Origin: Bacillus salipaludis
GTDB lineage: Bacteria > Bacillota > Bacilli > Bacillales_B > DSM-18226
Assembly: GCF_004358205.1 (NCBI RefSeq)
Contig: NZ_SMYO01000016.1
Span: forward strand, 25,953 to 89,952
DNA length: 64,000 nt
Direction: 5' to 3'
Shown here: positions 17,608-25,722 of the stretch, one piece after another
Position numbering within the stretch: position 1 is the first letter of the stretch
Layout of the letters: each line of letters begins with the position of its first letter
Notes under the pieces: model-generated
Told to the model about the DNA's origin: nothing
Database searches by the model: none
The model's input: the letters and a program-made list of their open reading frames with translations, nothing else
Translations under genes and position numbers: made by a program

Positions 17608-20571
17608 ATGGCGAGACAAGAACTTCTTACAGAAGCACAACGAAAAGAGTTTTATGATGTTCCAGAGTATGTAAGTGATCGCGATGCGATCAGGTACTAT
17701 ACGCTTTCCGATGAAGAATTAAATATTATCTACAAACAGCGTGGTGCTGCAAATCGATTGGGCTTTGCTATTCAAATTGCTTATTTAAGTTTCCCAGGTC
17801 GCTCTTTAACACCTGGAGAGAAAATTCCAGAGTATCTCGTGCGTATTATCGCCAATCAGCTTGGGATTGTGCCTTCTGCTATATATAACTATGCACAAGG
17901 GCGTGATGTAACACGACGGGAACATCTTAGTAAAATTCGAAAAGAGTTTCATTTTCGCACTTTCACAATTCGAGAATACAGAGAATTAGCACAATGGCTT
18001 CTTCCGACTGCAATGGGAACTGATAAAGGTTATTTACTAGTGAAGGCCCTTATTATGGAAATGCGCAAGCGAAAGATTATTTTGCCTGCTATATATGCAG
18101 TGGAACATTTAGCATGGTCGGTTCGTGAACGGGCACAAAGACGGACATTCAAACAACTGGTGCAAGGTCTTTCCCCTCATCAAGAGTGGCAATTGGATAA
18201 ATTACTGCTTGTGAGTCAATCAGGGAAACAATCTGACTTATCCTGGCTTCGCCAGCCGCCTGGCGTTGTTTCTATTAAAAACTTTCATGAACTGATGGAT
18301 CGATTGGAGTATATTCAAAAGCTAGCTCTACCATTAGACAACGGACGGGAAATACATCAGAATCGATTGTTGCAAATGGCACGTGAAGGCTCACGTTATT
18401 CTGCTCAGCATCTCTCCAGGTTTCATACCTTAAAACGACATGCCACCTTAATGGCATTCCTCATTCACATTTATGCATTTTTGACAGACCAGGGGCTACA
18501 TATGGGTGAGAAACTAATTGGAAGAATCTTTAATCGTGGAGAGAAAGTACATAAGGAAAATTTTCAGAAAGATGGTAAGGCTATTAATGAAAAAGTGCGG
18601 CTGTATGCAAAAGTAGGAAAAGCGTTAATTGAAGCAAAAGAAGCGAATTTGGATCCATTTGAATCCTTACAATCTATTATTCCGTGGGAGCAATTTATCC
18701 AAACCGTGGAACAGGCGGAAACATTATCACGACCAGTAGAGTTTGATTTTCTAGATCTTTTGGATAATCATTATGGGCAATTGCGTAAATTCGCACCACG
18801 GTTACTGAGAACTTATACTTTTAAGGCATCTCATGCGAGTCAATCTCTCTTTCAAGCTATTGAACTATTACGGGAAGCGAATCGTTCAAAGAAACGGAAA
18901 ATCCCTGAAATAGCTCCCACAAGTTTTATCAAGCAAAAATGGACTAAACATGTATTTAAAGAAGATGGCATTGACCGTCATTATTATGAGTTCAGTGTAC
19001 TATCAGAGTTATGTAATCATCTTCGGTCTGGCGATATGTGGGTGACAGGTAGTAAACAATACAAAGACTTCGAAGAGTATCTCTTACCTCCGTCCAAATG
19101 GAATGCGGTGAAACAAACAGATGGAATTCCTTTGACCATTCCAACCAAAGTAGATCAGTATCTACAAGAGCGAATGGAACAGATGGAAGAGCAAATCAAG
19201 CAGGTAAGCTATCTCGTGGAAACACAACAGTTACGGGATGCTACGGTATATGCAAATAAAATTCAGGTGAAATCCTTAGCAAAGGTGGTTCCGGATGAAG
19301 TTAAGGATATAACAAGACTGATTTATGATGTATTGCCACGTATAAAACTAACGGAATTACTGATAGAGGTGGATCGTTGGACGGAATTTAGTAAATATTT
19401 TGTTCATCTTCATACAGGAGCACAACCAAAAGAGAAGTCTGTGTTATTTGCGGCCATTATGGCGGATGGAATTAACCTAGGTCTTACCAAAATGGCGGAT
19501 GCTTGCCCCAATATCTCGTATGCGCAATTGGCTTGGATATCTGATTGGTATATCCGGGATGATAGCTATAACAAAGCACTTGGGGCCATTGCAAATTTCC
19601 ATAACAAGCAGCCGTATTCTTCTTACTGGGGAGATGGATCCACCTCCTCTTCTGACGGTCAATACTTTCGAGCTGGAGGCACCTCAAGTCCACTAGCACA
19701 GGTGAATGCAAAGTACGGTCGAGATCCAGGTGTGAGTTTTTATAGTCATATCTCAGATCAATATGATCCTTTTTATGTCCAAGTTATTAGTTCCTCTGAA
19801 GAAGCACCACATATTATTGACGGTTTGCTTTATCATGAAACAGATTTACAGATTGAGGAGCATTATACAGATGCAGCGGGCTTTGTAGATCATGTTTTTG
19901 CCATGTGTCATATGCTAGGATTTCGGTTTTCCCCTCGAATTAAAACAGTGAAGAATAACAATCTTTATACATTTAATCGATCCTTACAAACACCGTTAAA
20001 TTTTATGATTGGTGGAACCATCCAAGTTAAAAAGATCAAGGAACATTGGGACGATTTATTACGATTAACAAGTTCTGTCCGGATCGGAACTGTCACAGCT
20101 TCTCTTATATTAAAGAAGCTTGCTTCTTACCCTCGTCAAAATGGACTATCAGTGGCTTTACGTGAAATGGGACGTATTGAAAGGAGCCTATACACACTGA
20201 AATGGATCCAAAGTCCTGAACACCGGAGACGAGTACAAATAGGACTAAACAAAGGAGAAGCGAAACATGCGTTGGCCCGTGCTGTATTTTTTAATCAGTT
20301 AGGCGAGGTACGAGACCGCTCGTATGAAGATCAGTTACATCGAGCAAGTGGCCTTCAACTTATTGTTTCAGCTATTGTATCTTGGAACACGGTATACATT
20401 GAACGAGCAATCGAAATGTTACGTTCAAAAGGTATGGAGATTCCAGAGGCATACTTGCAGCACATATCCCCGTTGGGCTGGGAGCATATTACGCTAACGG
20501 GAGATTATGTGTGGAACCTAAAACAGGATGGAACTGTTAATCAATTAAGACCACTACGGGTCAAAAAGTAA
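17608..20571 (+). CDS. tnpA: Tn3 family transposase
   Basis: A 987-residue protein, the usual length for Tn3-family transposases, which bind the terminal inverted repeats and carry out replicative transposition. The N-terminal DNA-binding region covers about 1-380. The DDE catalytic core lies in the last third: Asp in IMADGINLGLTKMA (about 621), Asp in TDAAGFVDHVFAM (about 755-760) and Glu in LREMGRIERSLYTLKW (about 855-860), followed by the family motif LNKGEAKHALARAVFF. The frame is uninterrupted, and the gene ends 50 bases before the right inverted repeat, so the element may be active. An ATG at 17608 after GGGGACC is the start. Confidence 0.96.
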   Translation: MARQELLTEAQRKEFYDVPEYVSDRDAIRYYTLSDEELNIIYKQRGAANRLGFAIQIAYLSFPGRSLTPGEKIPEYLVRIIANQLGIVPSAIYNYAQGRDVTRREHLSKIRKEFHFRTFTIREYRELAQWLLPTAMGTDKGYLLVKALIMEMRKRKIILPAIYAVEHLAWSVRERAQRRTFKQLVQGLSPHQEWQLDKLLLVSQSGKQSDLSWLRQPPGVVSIKNFHELMDRLEYIQKLALPLDNGREIHQNRLLQMAREGSRYSAQHLSRFHTLKRHATLMAFLIHIYAFLTDQGLHMGEKLIGRIFNRGEKVHKENFQKDGKAINEKVRLYAKVGKALIEAKEANLDPFESLQSIIPWEQFIQTVEQAETLSRPVEFDFLDLLDNHYGQLRKFAPRLLRTYTFKASHASQSLFQAIELLREANRSKKRKIPEIAPTSFIKQKWTKHVFKEDGIDRHYYEFSVLSELCNHLRSGDMWVTGSKQYKDFEEYLLPPSKWNAVKQTDGIPLTIPTKVDQYLQERMEQMEEQIKQVSYLVETQQLRDATVYANKIQVKSLAKVVPDEVKDITRLIYDVLPRIKLTELLIEVDRWTEFSKYFVHLHTGAQPKEKSVLFAAIMADGINLGLTKMADACPNISYAQLAWISDWYIRDDSYNKALGAIANFHNKQPYSSYWGDGSTSSSDGQYFRAGGTSSPLAQVNAKYGRDPGVSFYSHISDQYDPFYVQVISSSEEAPHIIDGLLYHETDLQIEEHYTDAAGFVDHVFAMCHMLGFRFSPRIKTVKNNNLYTFNRSLQTPLNFMIGGTIQVKKIKEHWDDLLRLTSSVRIGTVTASLILKKLASYPRQNGLSVALREMGRIERSLYTLKWIQSPEHRRRVQIGLNKGEAKHALARAVFFNQLGEVRDRSYEDQLHRASGLQLIVSAIVSWNTVYIERAIEMLRSKGMEIPEAYLQHISPLGWEHITLTGDYVWNLKQDGTVNQLRPLRVKK

Positions 20572-20582
20572 GAGAATGAACA

Positions 20583-20626
20583 AAAGCCGGTTCCTTAACC
20601 TTAACGTACAGGGAATCGGCTAAAAT
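20583..20626 (+). terminator. Hairpin after tnpA
   Basis: AAAGCCGGTTCC pairs with GGAATCGGCTAAA around a 17-base loop. It lies between the transposase stop and the right inverted repeat. Confidence 0.55.
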
Positions 20627-20679
20627 GTGTCTAAATTGTGTCTAAACGTACAGTTTTTCACTTTTGGTGACGTGACCCC
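20621..20679 (-). repeat. Right terminal inverted repeat of the Tn3 element
   Basis: Read on the minus strand this starts GGGGTCACGTCACCAAAAGT and matches the left end with three mismatches over 59 bases. It is followed by the TGATA duplication at 20680-20684. Confidence 0.9.
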
Positions 20680-21056
20680 TGATAAGGTAAACGGTCATTT
20701 TTTAGATAGTTAATATAATCCCGTAAAATTGAACTTTTGATTTCATCAATGTATTCAATATCTGGATTTAACCAATCCCGGAAATATCGAACTGTATCAT
20801 AATAACCTTTGATGGTACTGTTCCGTAATCTCTCTGCCTCCTTTGCTTTAATAAAGATTTCGACAGCGTCATGGAGTGTATATCGGTCATCCGGTGTATG
20901 TCTGTCATGACGAATCTGTCGGACCCTCGTTTGATTTTTTTTGTCCTCTTTGTGCAACAAATGTACGTCACATAAGTAATTATGCCCTCTATTTTGGTAG
21001 ATGTGTCCTATAATTACAAAATTTGGTGTCCTACAGTGTGGCGAAAAAAACAACAA
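20680..21056 (-). pseudogene. Tyrosine recombinase (integrase), N-terminal part, split by Tn3 transposon
   Basis: The minus strand encodes the SAM-like core-binding domain of an integrase: HDAVEIFIKAKEAERLRNST then IKGYYDTVRYFRDWLNPDIE and RDYINYLKND. The frame then runs into the transposon end. Across the TGATA junction the sequence continues into the segment upstream of 12691 (SVYTINIHLRNLKAIFRFLF), which is the expected next part of this family, though with a one-base frame offset. The true start is uncertain; the first 50 codons of the open frame do not look like an integrase. Confidence 0.7.
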
Positions 21057-21139
21057 AAAAACGCTGATTCTCCGCTACATCTCAACCATCATAAAACAAC
21101 GGTTAAATAGCGTTAAATCAGCGTTTTCAGGTTTTTGTA

Positions 21140-21184
21140 CGTCCCGAAGAGGATTCGAACCTCCGACCTACAGTTTAGAAAACT
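21140..21184 (-). tRNA. Partial tRNA-Arg(UCU), 3' half, probable attachment-site remnant
   Basis: On the minus strand the 45 bases contain the anticodon arm AGTTTTCTAAACT (anticodon TCT), the variable loop, a T-arm with GGTTCGAATCC and an acceptor 3' strand. The 5' side of the anticodon stem is mismatched and the D-arm and 5' acceptor are missing. Such 3' halves are typical integrase attachment sites; the integrase N-terminus begins about 85 bases away. Confidence 0.7.
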
Positions 21185-21717
21185 TTACGATATGTAATCG
21201 CAGTGTCAAACGTTATGTCACCGCATTGTCATTCGGATTGATTGACCGATAGTGTCAGCGGATTGTCAATACGTGTCGATTATAGATTAGCGTCACCCTA
21301 ACCAGTGGCGTTTTTTATTAAATTAAAAAAGCGCCAATACTGACGCTATTTTAGGGATCCGAACATTTTGGCCACTTACAATACACTTTTCCCAATATAA
21401 TTTATGTAACCGTGTCAAATTCGGTATGGTTAAGTAAGGAAACTTCGCTTTTATATTAATGCGAAACGCATGTTCGTGATATAATAAACGCGAGAAGGAG
21501 CGGTAAATATGTCCGAATTTACTATCGCGAATGCGATCTGCCATTCGAATGGTTCGCTTATTTTCTATTTGAAAGGGATAAATTCTATGTTTGTTCCGAT
21601 AACCAAAAGATGACCCGAACATTTGGCCAATATGCTATGGAAGGATTGAGGGTCAGTTTCTAAAAAAATTTTTGAAAACGAATACTCTCTCTATTCCATT
21701 TTTATGGAGGTTTCCAT
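21185..21717. other. No gene recognised; contains a spaced direct repeat
   Basis: A 99-codon frame on the minus strand (21323-21622) has no ribosome site and no family I know. A direct repeat of about 19 bases (GATCCGAACATTTTGGCCA at 21356 and GACCCGAACATTTGGCCA at 21612) brackets it. The region may be a decayed element. Confidence 0.3.
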
Positions 21718-21790
21718 ATGATTGGTGTTATTCGTGTATTTACAACGAGCGACTCGACCATTCTCAATCAGACCCAGTACCAGCGTTGCT
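21718..21790 (+). pseudogene. 5' end of an Asp/Glu racemase-like gene
   Basis: An ATG after a TATGGAGG ribosome site starts the peptide MIGVIRVFTTSDSTIL, which resembles the N-terminus of Asp/Glu/hydantoin racemase-family proteins. After about 18 codons the similarity ends where the resolvase debris begins. A racemase next to a hydantoinase-like operon would make metabolic sense, but the fragment is short. Confidence 0.3.
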
Positions 21791-21849
21791 GTAACCAGGG
21801 GCAAAGTGGACATAGTTTAAGCACCGCTTGCCCCATTGGTTACAGTTAG

Positions 21850-22393
21850 TCTCTTTATTGTTTTGTATCTTACGATACAGAGTTATTCTAGAGATACCAG
21901 CTTTATCTGCAGCATCCGTACGATTCATCCTTTGTTCCAAAAGGTACAAGGTATAATTAACCTTTTACTCATCAGTTTTCGGTCTTCCAGGATGTTTCCC
22001 TCGTTTCCTTGCAGCCTGAACCCCTTCCTTTGTACGTTCAGAGGTTAAATCTCTTTCAAATTGAGCAATTCCAGCGAAATTGGTAAACAACATTTTTCCA
22101 TGTGCTGTGGTTGTATCCCGTCATGATTCCTTTAGGCTTTTCAAGTGTGCTCCTTTTTGAGAAATTAGTTTCCGTGATCTCAATCAGATCTTTTGTAGAA
22201 CGTGGCAATGGAGTTAGATCTGTTAAACTACCGTATCTTACGGACGAAGAAACTCTAACATACGATCCAACTCCCGTCGGTTCCGTTTTGTTCAAGTTAC
22301 TTTTAATGCGATTGCATCCAAATTCTTCAAGTTGAACTTTTGACAATCTAAATTTTGTTCTTATGTAGAAACACGCATATAGCCAAACTTCAT
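21850..22393 (-). pseudogene. Serine resolvase, heavily frameshifted
   Basis: On the minus strand an ATG at 22393 starts KFGYMRVST, followed by a stop, EQNLDCQK, then in other frames QLEEFGCNRI, LPRSTKDLIEITETNFS, MEK and YQFRWNCSI pieces of the resolvase core, and at the end VNYTLYLLEQRMNRTDAADK-like and AGISRITLYRKIQ (C-terminal HTH, near 21880-21940). All parts of a resolvase of about 190 residues are present in order, but at least four frameshifts or stops make it inactive. Confidence 0.65.
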
Positions 22394-22578
22394 ATTCTTT
22401 TTTTAACCATAAACGAAAGTTTTTTGTACTTATATACAGATTCTTATGTATCAAGCGATTCAGTCTTAATGTATAAAGTCTGCGAAATGTTGGCGATACC
22501 TCAATTGCAGCAAAAAAATTCAAGGCCGGTGGCAAGGAAGAACTTCTAAATGCGAGGAATATTTATTTTAATTAGTAT

Positions 22579-22608
22579 ATTGCATATTATCAGAAATCTT
22601 GTTATATT
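22579..22608 (+). promoter_or_regulatory. Promoter candidate of the tetR-codB-DUF917-hyuA region
   Basis: TTGCAT at 22580-22585 and TATATT at 22603-22608 are separated by 17 bases, a good sigma-A spacing. The palindromic operator starts four bases after the -10. Confidence 0.5.
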
Positions 22609-22611
22609 ATA

Positions 22612-22630
22612 CCTAACTAAATTAGTTAGG
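22612..22630. promoter_or_regulatory. Perfect 19-bp palindrome, probable TetR operator
   Basis: CCTAACTAAATTAGTTAGG is a perfect palindrome around a central A. It overlaps the expected transcription start and lies 10 bases upstream of the regulator start, so autorepression is likely. Confidence 0.75.
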
Positions 22631-22640
22631 TGGAATGTTG

Positions 22641-23225
22641 ATGACGAAAAATAAAATTAAAGAAGTTGCTTACAGGCATTTAGTTGAGAAGGGGTATGAG
22701 CGCACGACCCTTTCTAGCATCGCTAAAGAGGTTGGGATTAAGACCCCGTCCATTTATGCCTTTTATAAAAGTAAAGAAGATCTATTTATAGCAGTATACA
22801 AAGATCTGTTGCAAGATAATCACCGTCACATTAAAAGTTCAATTGACAACCTATCAAATGGAACGGTCAAAGAAAAGCTCTATCAAATATTAAAAGCGAT
22901 ATGTGATTATCACTTAAGTGAACCTGAAAAAACGGCAGCCTATATGAAATTTACCTTTTTCCTTCCTCCGACTTTGAATGATGAAGTAAGAAAAACGTTT
23001 AGTGAGATAGAAGATATGCTTAGTCAGATGCTTAAAGGTATCTTTTCAGAGGGAATTAGACAGGGAGTGTTAAAAAATCAACCTATTGATGATTTAATTG
23101 CCTCCTTTCTATGTTTAATGGACGGGATCTTTTTGGAGTTACTCTATCATTCTCAGGAAGAGAAATTTAAAAGACGGGTGGAGCAAACTTGGAGCATTTA
23201 TTGGAACGGAATTTATAACGATTAA
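22641..23225 (+). CDS. TetR/AcrR family transcriptional regulator
   Basis: A 194-residue repressor. The HTH occupies residues about 5-50: KIKEVAYRHLVEKGYERTTL then SSIAKEVGIKTPSIYAFYKS, with the Y-x-F/H-F-x-x-K end typical of TetR. The rest is helical and would bind a small ligand and dimerise. A perfect palindrome covers its own start region. It is followed 78 bases later by a permease, DUF917 and hydantoinase-like operon in the same direction, which it probably controls. The frame opens at an ATG at 22635, but AGGTGG spacing favours the ATG at 22641. The inducer is unknown; a cyclic ureide or related amide is a guess from the neighbours. Confidence 0.85.
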   Translation: MTKNKIKEVAYRHLVEKGYERTTLSSIAKEVGIKTPSIYAFYKSKEDLFIAVYKDLLQDNHRHIKSSIDNLSNGTVKEKLYQILKAICDYHLSEPEKTAAYMKFTFFLPPTLNDEVRKTFSEIEDMLSQMLKGIFSEGIRQGVLKNQPIDDLIASFLCLMDGIFLELLYHSQEEKFKRRVEQTWSIYWNGIYND

Positions 23226-23302
23226 GAATAAGCAGTAAACTCTGACGAAAGTAAAAAGTCTTTGGCAAAAACAATTTGATACTATGAAAAGGGGGCTGCT
23301 CT

Positions 23303-24637
23303 ATGAAAGAGGAAAAGGTTATTTCAGATTTTGCAAGGGAGGCCGTACCAAAGGAATTACGAAGGTCTTGGTTTTCGATGTTTTTCGTATCGTGCGCTAT
23401 TGGCGTGGATTTATCTTCGGTAATTTTAGGAGCGGAATTAGCAAATGGAATGCAGTTAAATCAAGCGATCTTATCAGTTTTTATCGGATCGCTTCTTCTT
23501 GCCATTTTATGCACGACTTGTGGAATTGTCGGTTCTTACACCAATCTATCTACATCAATGATCACAAAGTATGTATTTGGTAAATATGGTGCTAAAGTGT
23601 TTTCTCTGATCCTTGGAACATCCTTACTTGGGTGGTTTGGGGTCCAAGTTGGTTTTTTTGCCACTAACGCACACACGGTTTTACAAGATGCCTTTCACCT
23701 ATCCATTAATGTTAAGGTCCTTTCTGTAATTGGTGGTTTACTGATGATGACTACGGCTATTTTTGGGTACCGGGCTATTGAGAAATTAAGTGTATGGTCT
23801 GTACCGCTAATATTAGGATTAATGCTACTTGCCTTATTTTTAACACTGAAAAGCCACTCATTGCCTGCGAGTGTTCCGAAAGCTGGAGAATTTACATTTG
23901 GTAGTGCAATTTCGCTTGTCATCAGTATTTTTATTGTAGGCGCAACGACGCAACCTGATATTACCCGCTGGTCAAAAAGCAGGAAGGATGCTATCATTGC
24001 CACCTTTTTCGGTATTTTCATAGGGAATAGCATTATGATTGTCCTTGCCATTTTAATGTTGGAGGCAATGGGGACAAATAATATAATGAAAATTTTTATC
24101 ACGCTTGGCCTAGCAATTCCGGGAGTACTCGTATTAACACTTGCACAATGGACGTCGAATACAACGAATTTATATTCTTCTTCGCTAGGTTTTTCGTTGA
24201 TTTTTATGAAAGTTCGTAAAGAATTGTTAACGATTATTTTAGGTATCATTTCAACGATGCTAGCTGTCCTGGGTATTTACGAACAATTTATTTCATTTTT
24301 AGATATTTTGGCGATCGTGATTGCACCGATTGGCGGCATTTATGTAGCTGAATTCTTTTTAGTTAAAAAAGAGTTCAAGCGTTATGACCAAAAAATGAAA
24401 GCGCAACCAGTTGTAACTCGATCGATCATTTCATGGATAGTAGGAATGCTTATTACATATTTGACATCCGCACAGCCGTTAGGATTATCTTTATTTTCGC
24501 TTACTAGTATTTCTTCCCTTGATGGCTTTTTAACCGGGTTCATTGTACAAGCAGTGTTAGGAAAACTATTGAAACACAAGGATTCATTTCAACAAGTGAA
24601 TATCAATACTGGAAAGAGAGAGGAGTTTGGAGAATGA
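23303..24637 (+). CDS. NCS1-type purine/cytosine permease (CodB-like)
   Basis: A 444-residue membrane protein with about 12 segments, the normal size of the NCS1 (nucleobase:cation symport-1) family, which imports nucleobases, hydantoins and similar ring compounds with H+ or Na+. The first helices include FVSCAIGVDLSSVILGAELA with the polar start typical of CodB, and GATTQPDITRWSKSRKDAII in the middle matches the conserved P-D-x-x-R/x-x-R loop of the family. The gene starts from AAAAGGGGG and its stop overlaps the next gene by four bases. The substrate is presumably the compound degraded by the two genes that follow. Confidence 0.88.
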   Translation: MKEEKVISDFAREAVPKELRRSWFSMFFVSCAIGVDLSSVILGAELANGMQLNQAILSVFIGSLLLAILCTTCGIVGSYTNLSTSMITKYVFGKYGAKVFSLILGTSLLGWFGVQVGFFATNAHTVLQDAFHLSINVKVLSVIGGLLMMTTAIFGYRAIEKLSVWSVPLILGLMLLALFLTLKSHSLPASVPKAGEFTFGSAISLVISIFIVGATTQPDITRWSKSRKDAIIATFFGIFIGNSIMIVLAILMLEAMGTNNIMKIFITLGLAIPGVLVLTLAQWTSNTTNLYSSSLGFSLIFMKVRKELLTIILGIISTMLAVLGIYEQFISFLDILAIVIAPIGGIYVAEFFLVKKEFKRYDQKMKAQPVVTRSIISWIVGMLITYLTSAQPLGLSLFSLTSISSLDGFLTGFIVQAVLGKLLKHKDSFQQVNINTGKREEFGE

Positions 24638-25722
24638 GATATATAGATGAACAGACAATTGAAAAAATCGCATTAGGTGCAGCCGTTTTAGGAACAGGTG
24701 GCGGCGGAGATCCCTATATTGGGAAATTGATGGCGAAAGAAGCTATTCGAAAATATGGACCTGTGAAATTAATTTCATTAGATGAATTAGAGGACGATCA
24801 ATTGGTAGTAACTGTATCTGGGATGGGTGCTCCAACTGTCGTAATTGAAAAAATACCGTCAGAACATGAAATGACAGCACCATTTGAAACGTTAGAAAAA
24901 GTGCTGGAAAGAAAAATCGATGTGGTAATGCCAATTGAAGTAGGGGGAATCAACTCTTTATTTCCAATTATCGCAGCTGCTAAAAAAGGTTTACCAATGT
25001 TAGATGCGGATGCGATGGGACGTGCGTTTCCAGAAGCTCAAATGGTGACCTTCTATTTGGAAGGTTTTGACCCATCACCTGTTACAATGGCAGATGATAA
25101 AGGAAACACAGTCGTTTTGTATCCACAAGATGGAATGTGGACAGAACGATTATCACGTGCTCTCACGATTGAAATGGGAGGAAGCTCATCTGTTTGCGAG
25201 TATAGTCTGTTTGGAAAGGATGTCAAGACATCTGTTATCCCTGATACACTTTCTTTGGTTGAACGAATTGGTGAATTTTTGTTAGATAATCAAATGAAAG
25301 AACATGTAAGAATCAATAAAATGTTAGAGGAATTAAATGGATATCGTTTGTTTGAAGGGAAAATTGCGGACATTGAACGGAGGCTTAGTGGAGGCTTTAC
25401 AATAGGTAGTGCAAAGTTGGATGGTAGTCGTAATGAGCAAGGGAAAACATTTACTATCTATTTTCAAAACGAGTATTTAGTAGCGAAAGAAGGCGAGCAT
25501 CTATTATGTTCTACACCAGATTTAATTGCTGTATTAGATGTAGAAACCGGTTTTCCAATTACGACAGAACGTATGAAATATGGTGCACGTGTTGTAGTCG
25601 TTGCATTTCCTTGCCATGATAAATGGAGAACTCTAAAAGGAATTGAAACAGCAGGACCTCGTTATTTTGGGTACGATTTTGATTATAAACCAGTAGAAGT
25701 TCTACGGAAGGAGAGAAGATAA
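24634..25722 (+). CDS. DUF917 family protein
   Basis: A 362-residue cytosolic protein of the DUF917 family, often encoded beside hydantoinase/oxoprolinase proteins and NCS1 permeases. Conserved features include LGTGGGGDPYIGKLMA (about 19-34), a V-S-G-M-G-A-P motif (about 63-69), PIEVGGINS, and DADAMGRAFPEAQM (about 125-138), all characteristic of the family, whose biochemistry is not settled. The ATG overlaps the permease stop, and the stop overlaps the next ATG (TAATG), so the three genes are translationally coupled. A role as a subunit or partner of the hydantoinase-like protein is likely but inferred. Confidence 0.85.
   Translation: MRYIDEQTIEKIALGAAVLGTGGGGDPYIGKLMAKEAIRKYGPVKLISLDELEDDQLVVTVSGMGAPTVVIEKIPSEHEMTAPFETLEKVLERKIDVVMPIEVGGINSLFPIIAAAKKGLPMLDADAMGRAFPEAQMVTFYLEGFDPSPVTMADDKGNTVVLYPQDGMWTERLSRALTIEMGGSSSVCEYSLFGKDVKTSVIPDTLSLVERIGEFLLDNQMKEHVRINKMLEELNGYRLFEGKIADIERRLSGGFTIGSAKLDGSRNEQGKTFTIYFQNEYLVAKEGEHLLCSTPDLIAVLDVETGFPITTERMKYGARVVVVAFPCHDKWRTLKGIETAGPRYFGYDFDYKPVEVLRKERR

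Larger units (their letters stand above)
12757..20679 (+). mobile_element. Complete Tn3-family transposon with redox/detoxification cargo
   Basis: A 7,923-bp unit with 59-bp terminal inverted repeats starting GGGGTCACG, flanked by 5-bp TGATA duplications. It contains a serine resolvase (minus), a large spacer likely to hold the res site, a TetR regulator (minus), an azoreductase, a DsbA-family oxidoreductase and a VOC protein (all plus), recombinase debris and the Tn3 transposase (plus). It sits inside an already decayed integrase gene. Both recombination genes look intact, so the element may still be mobile. The regulator-plus-three-enzymes cargo is unusual for a family better known for resistance genes. 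Confidence 0.92.

Noticed and set aside
21323..21622. A 99-codon minus-strand frame as a gene
   Set aside because: No start signal, no family resemblance and it lies between recombination debris. Left as unexplained sequence rather than called as a gene.
23695..24249. A 184-codon minus-strand frame inside the permease gene
   Set aside because: It lies opposite a well-supported membrane protein gene, has no ribosome site and reads as the antisense of hydrophobic helices.
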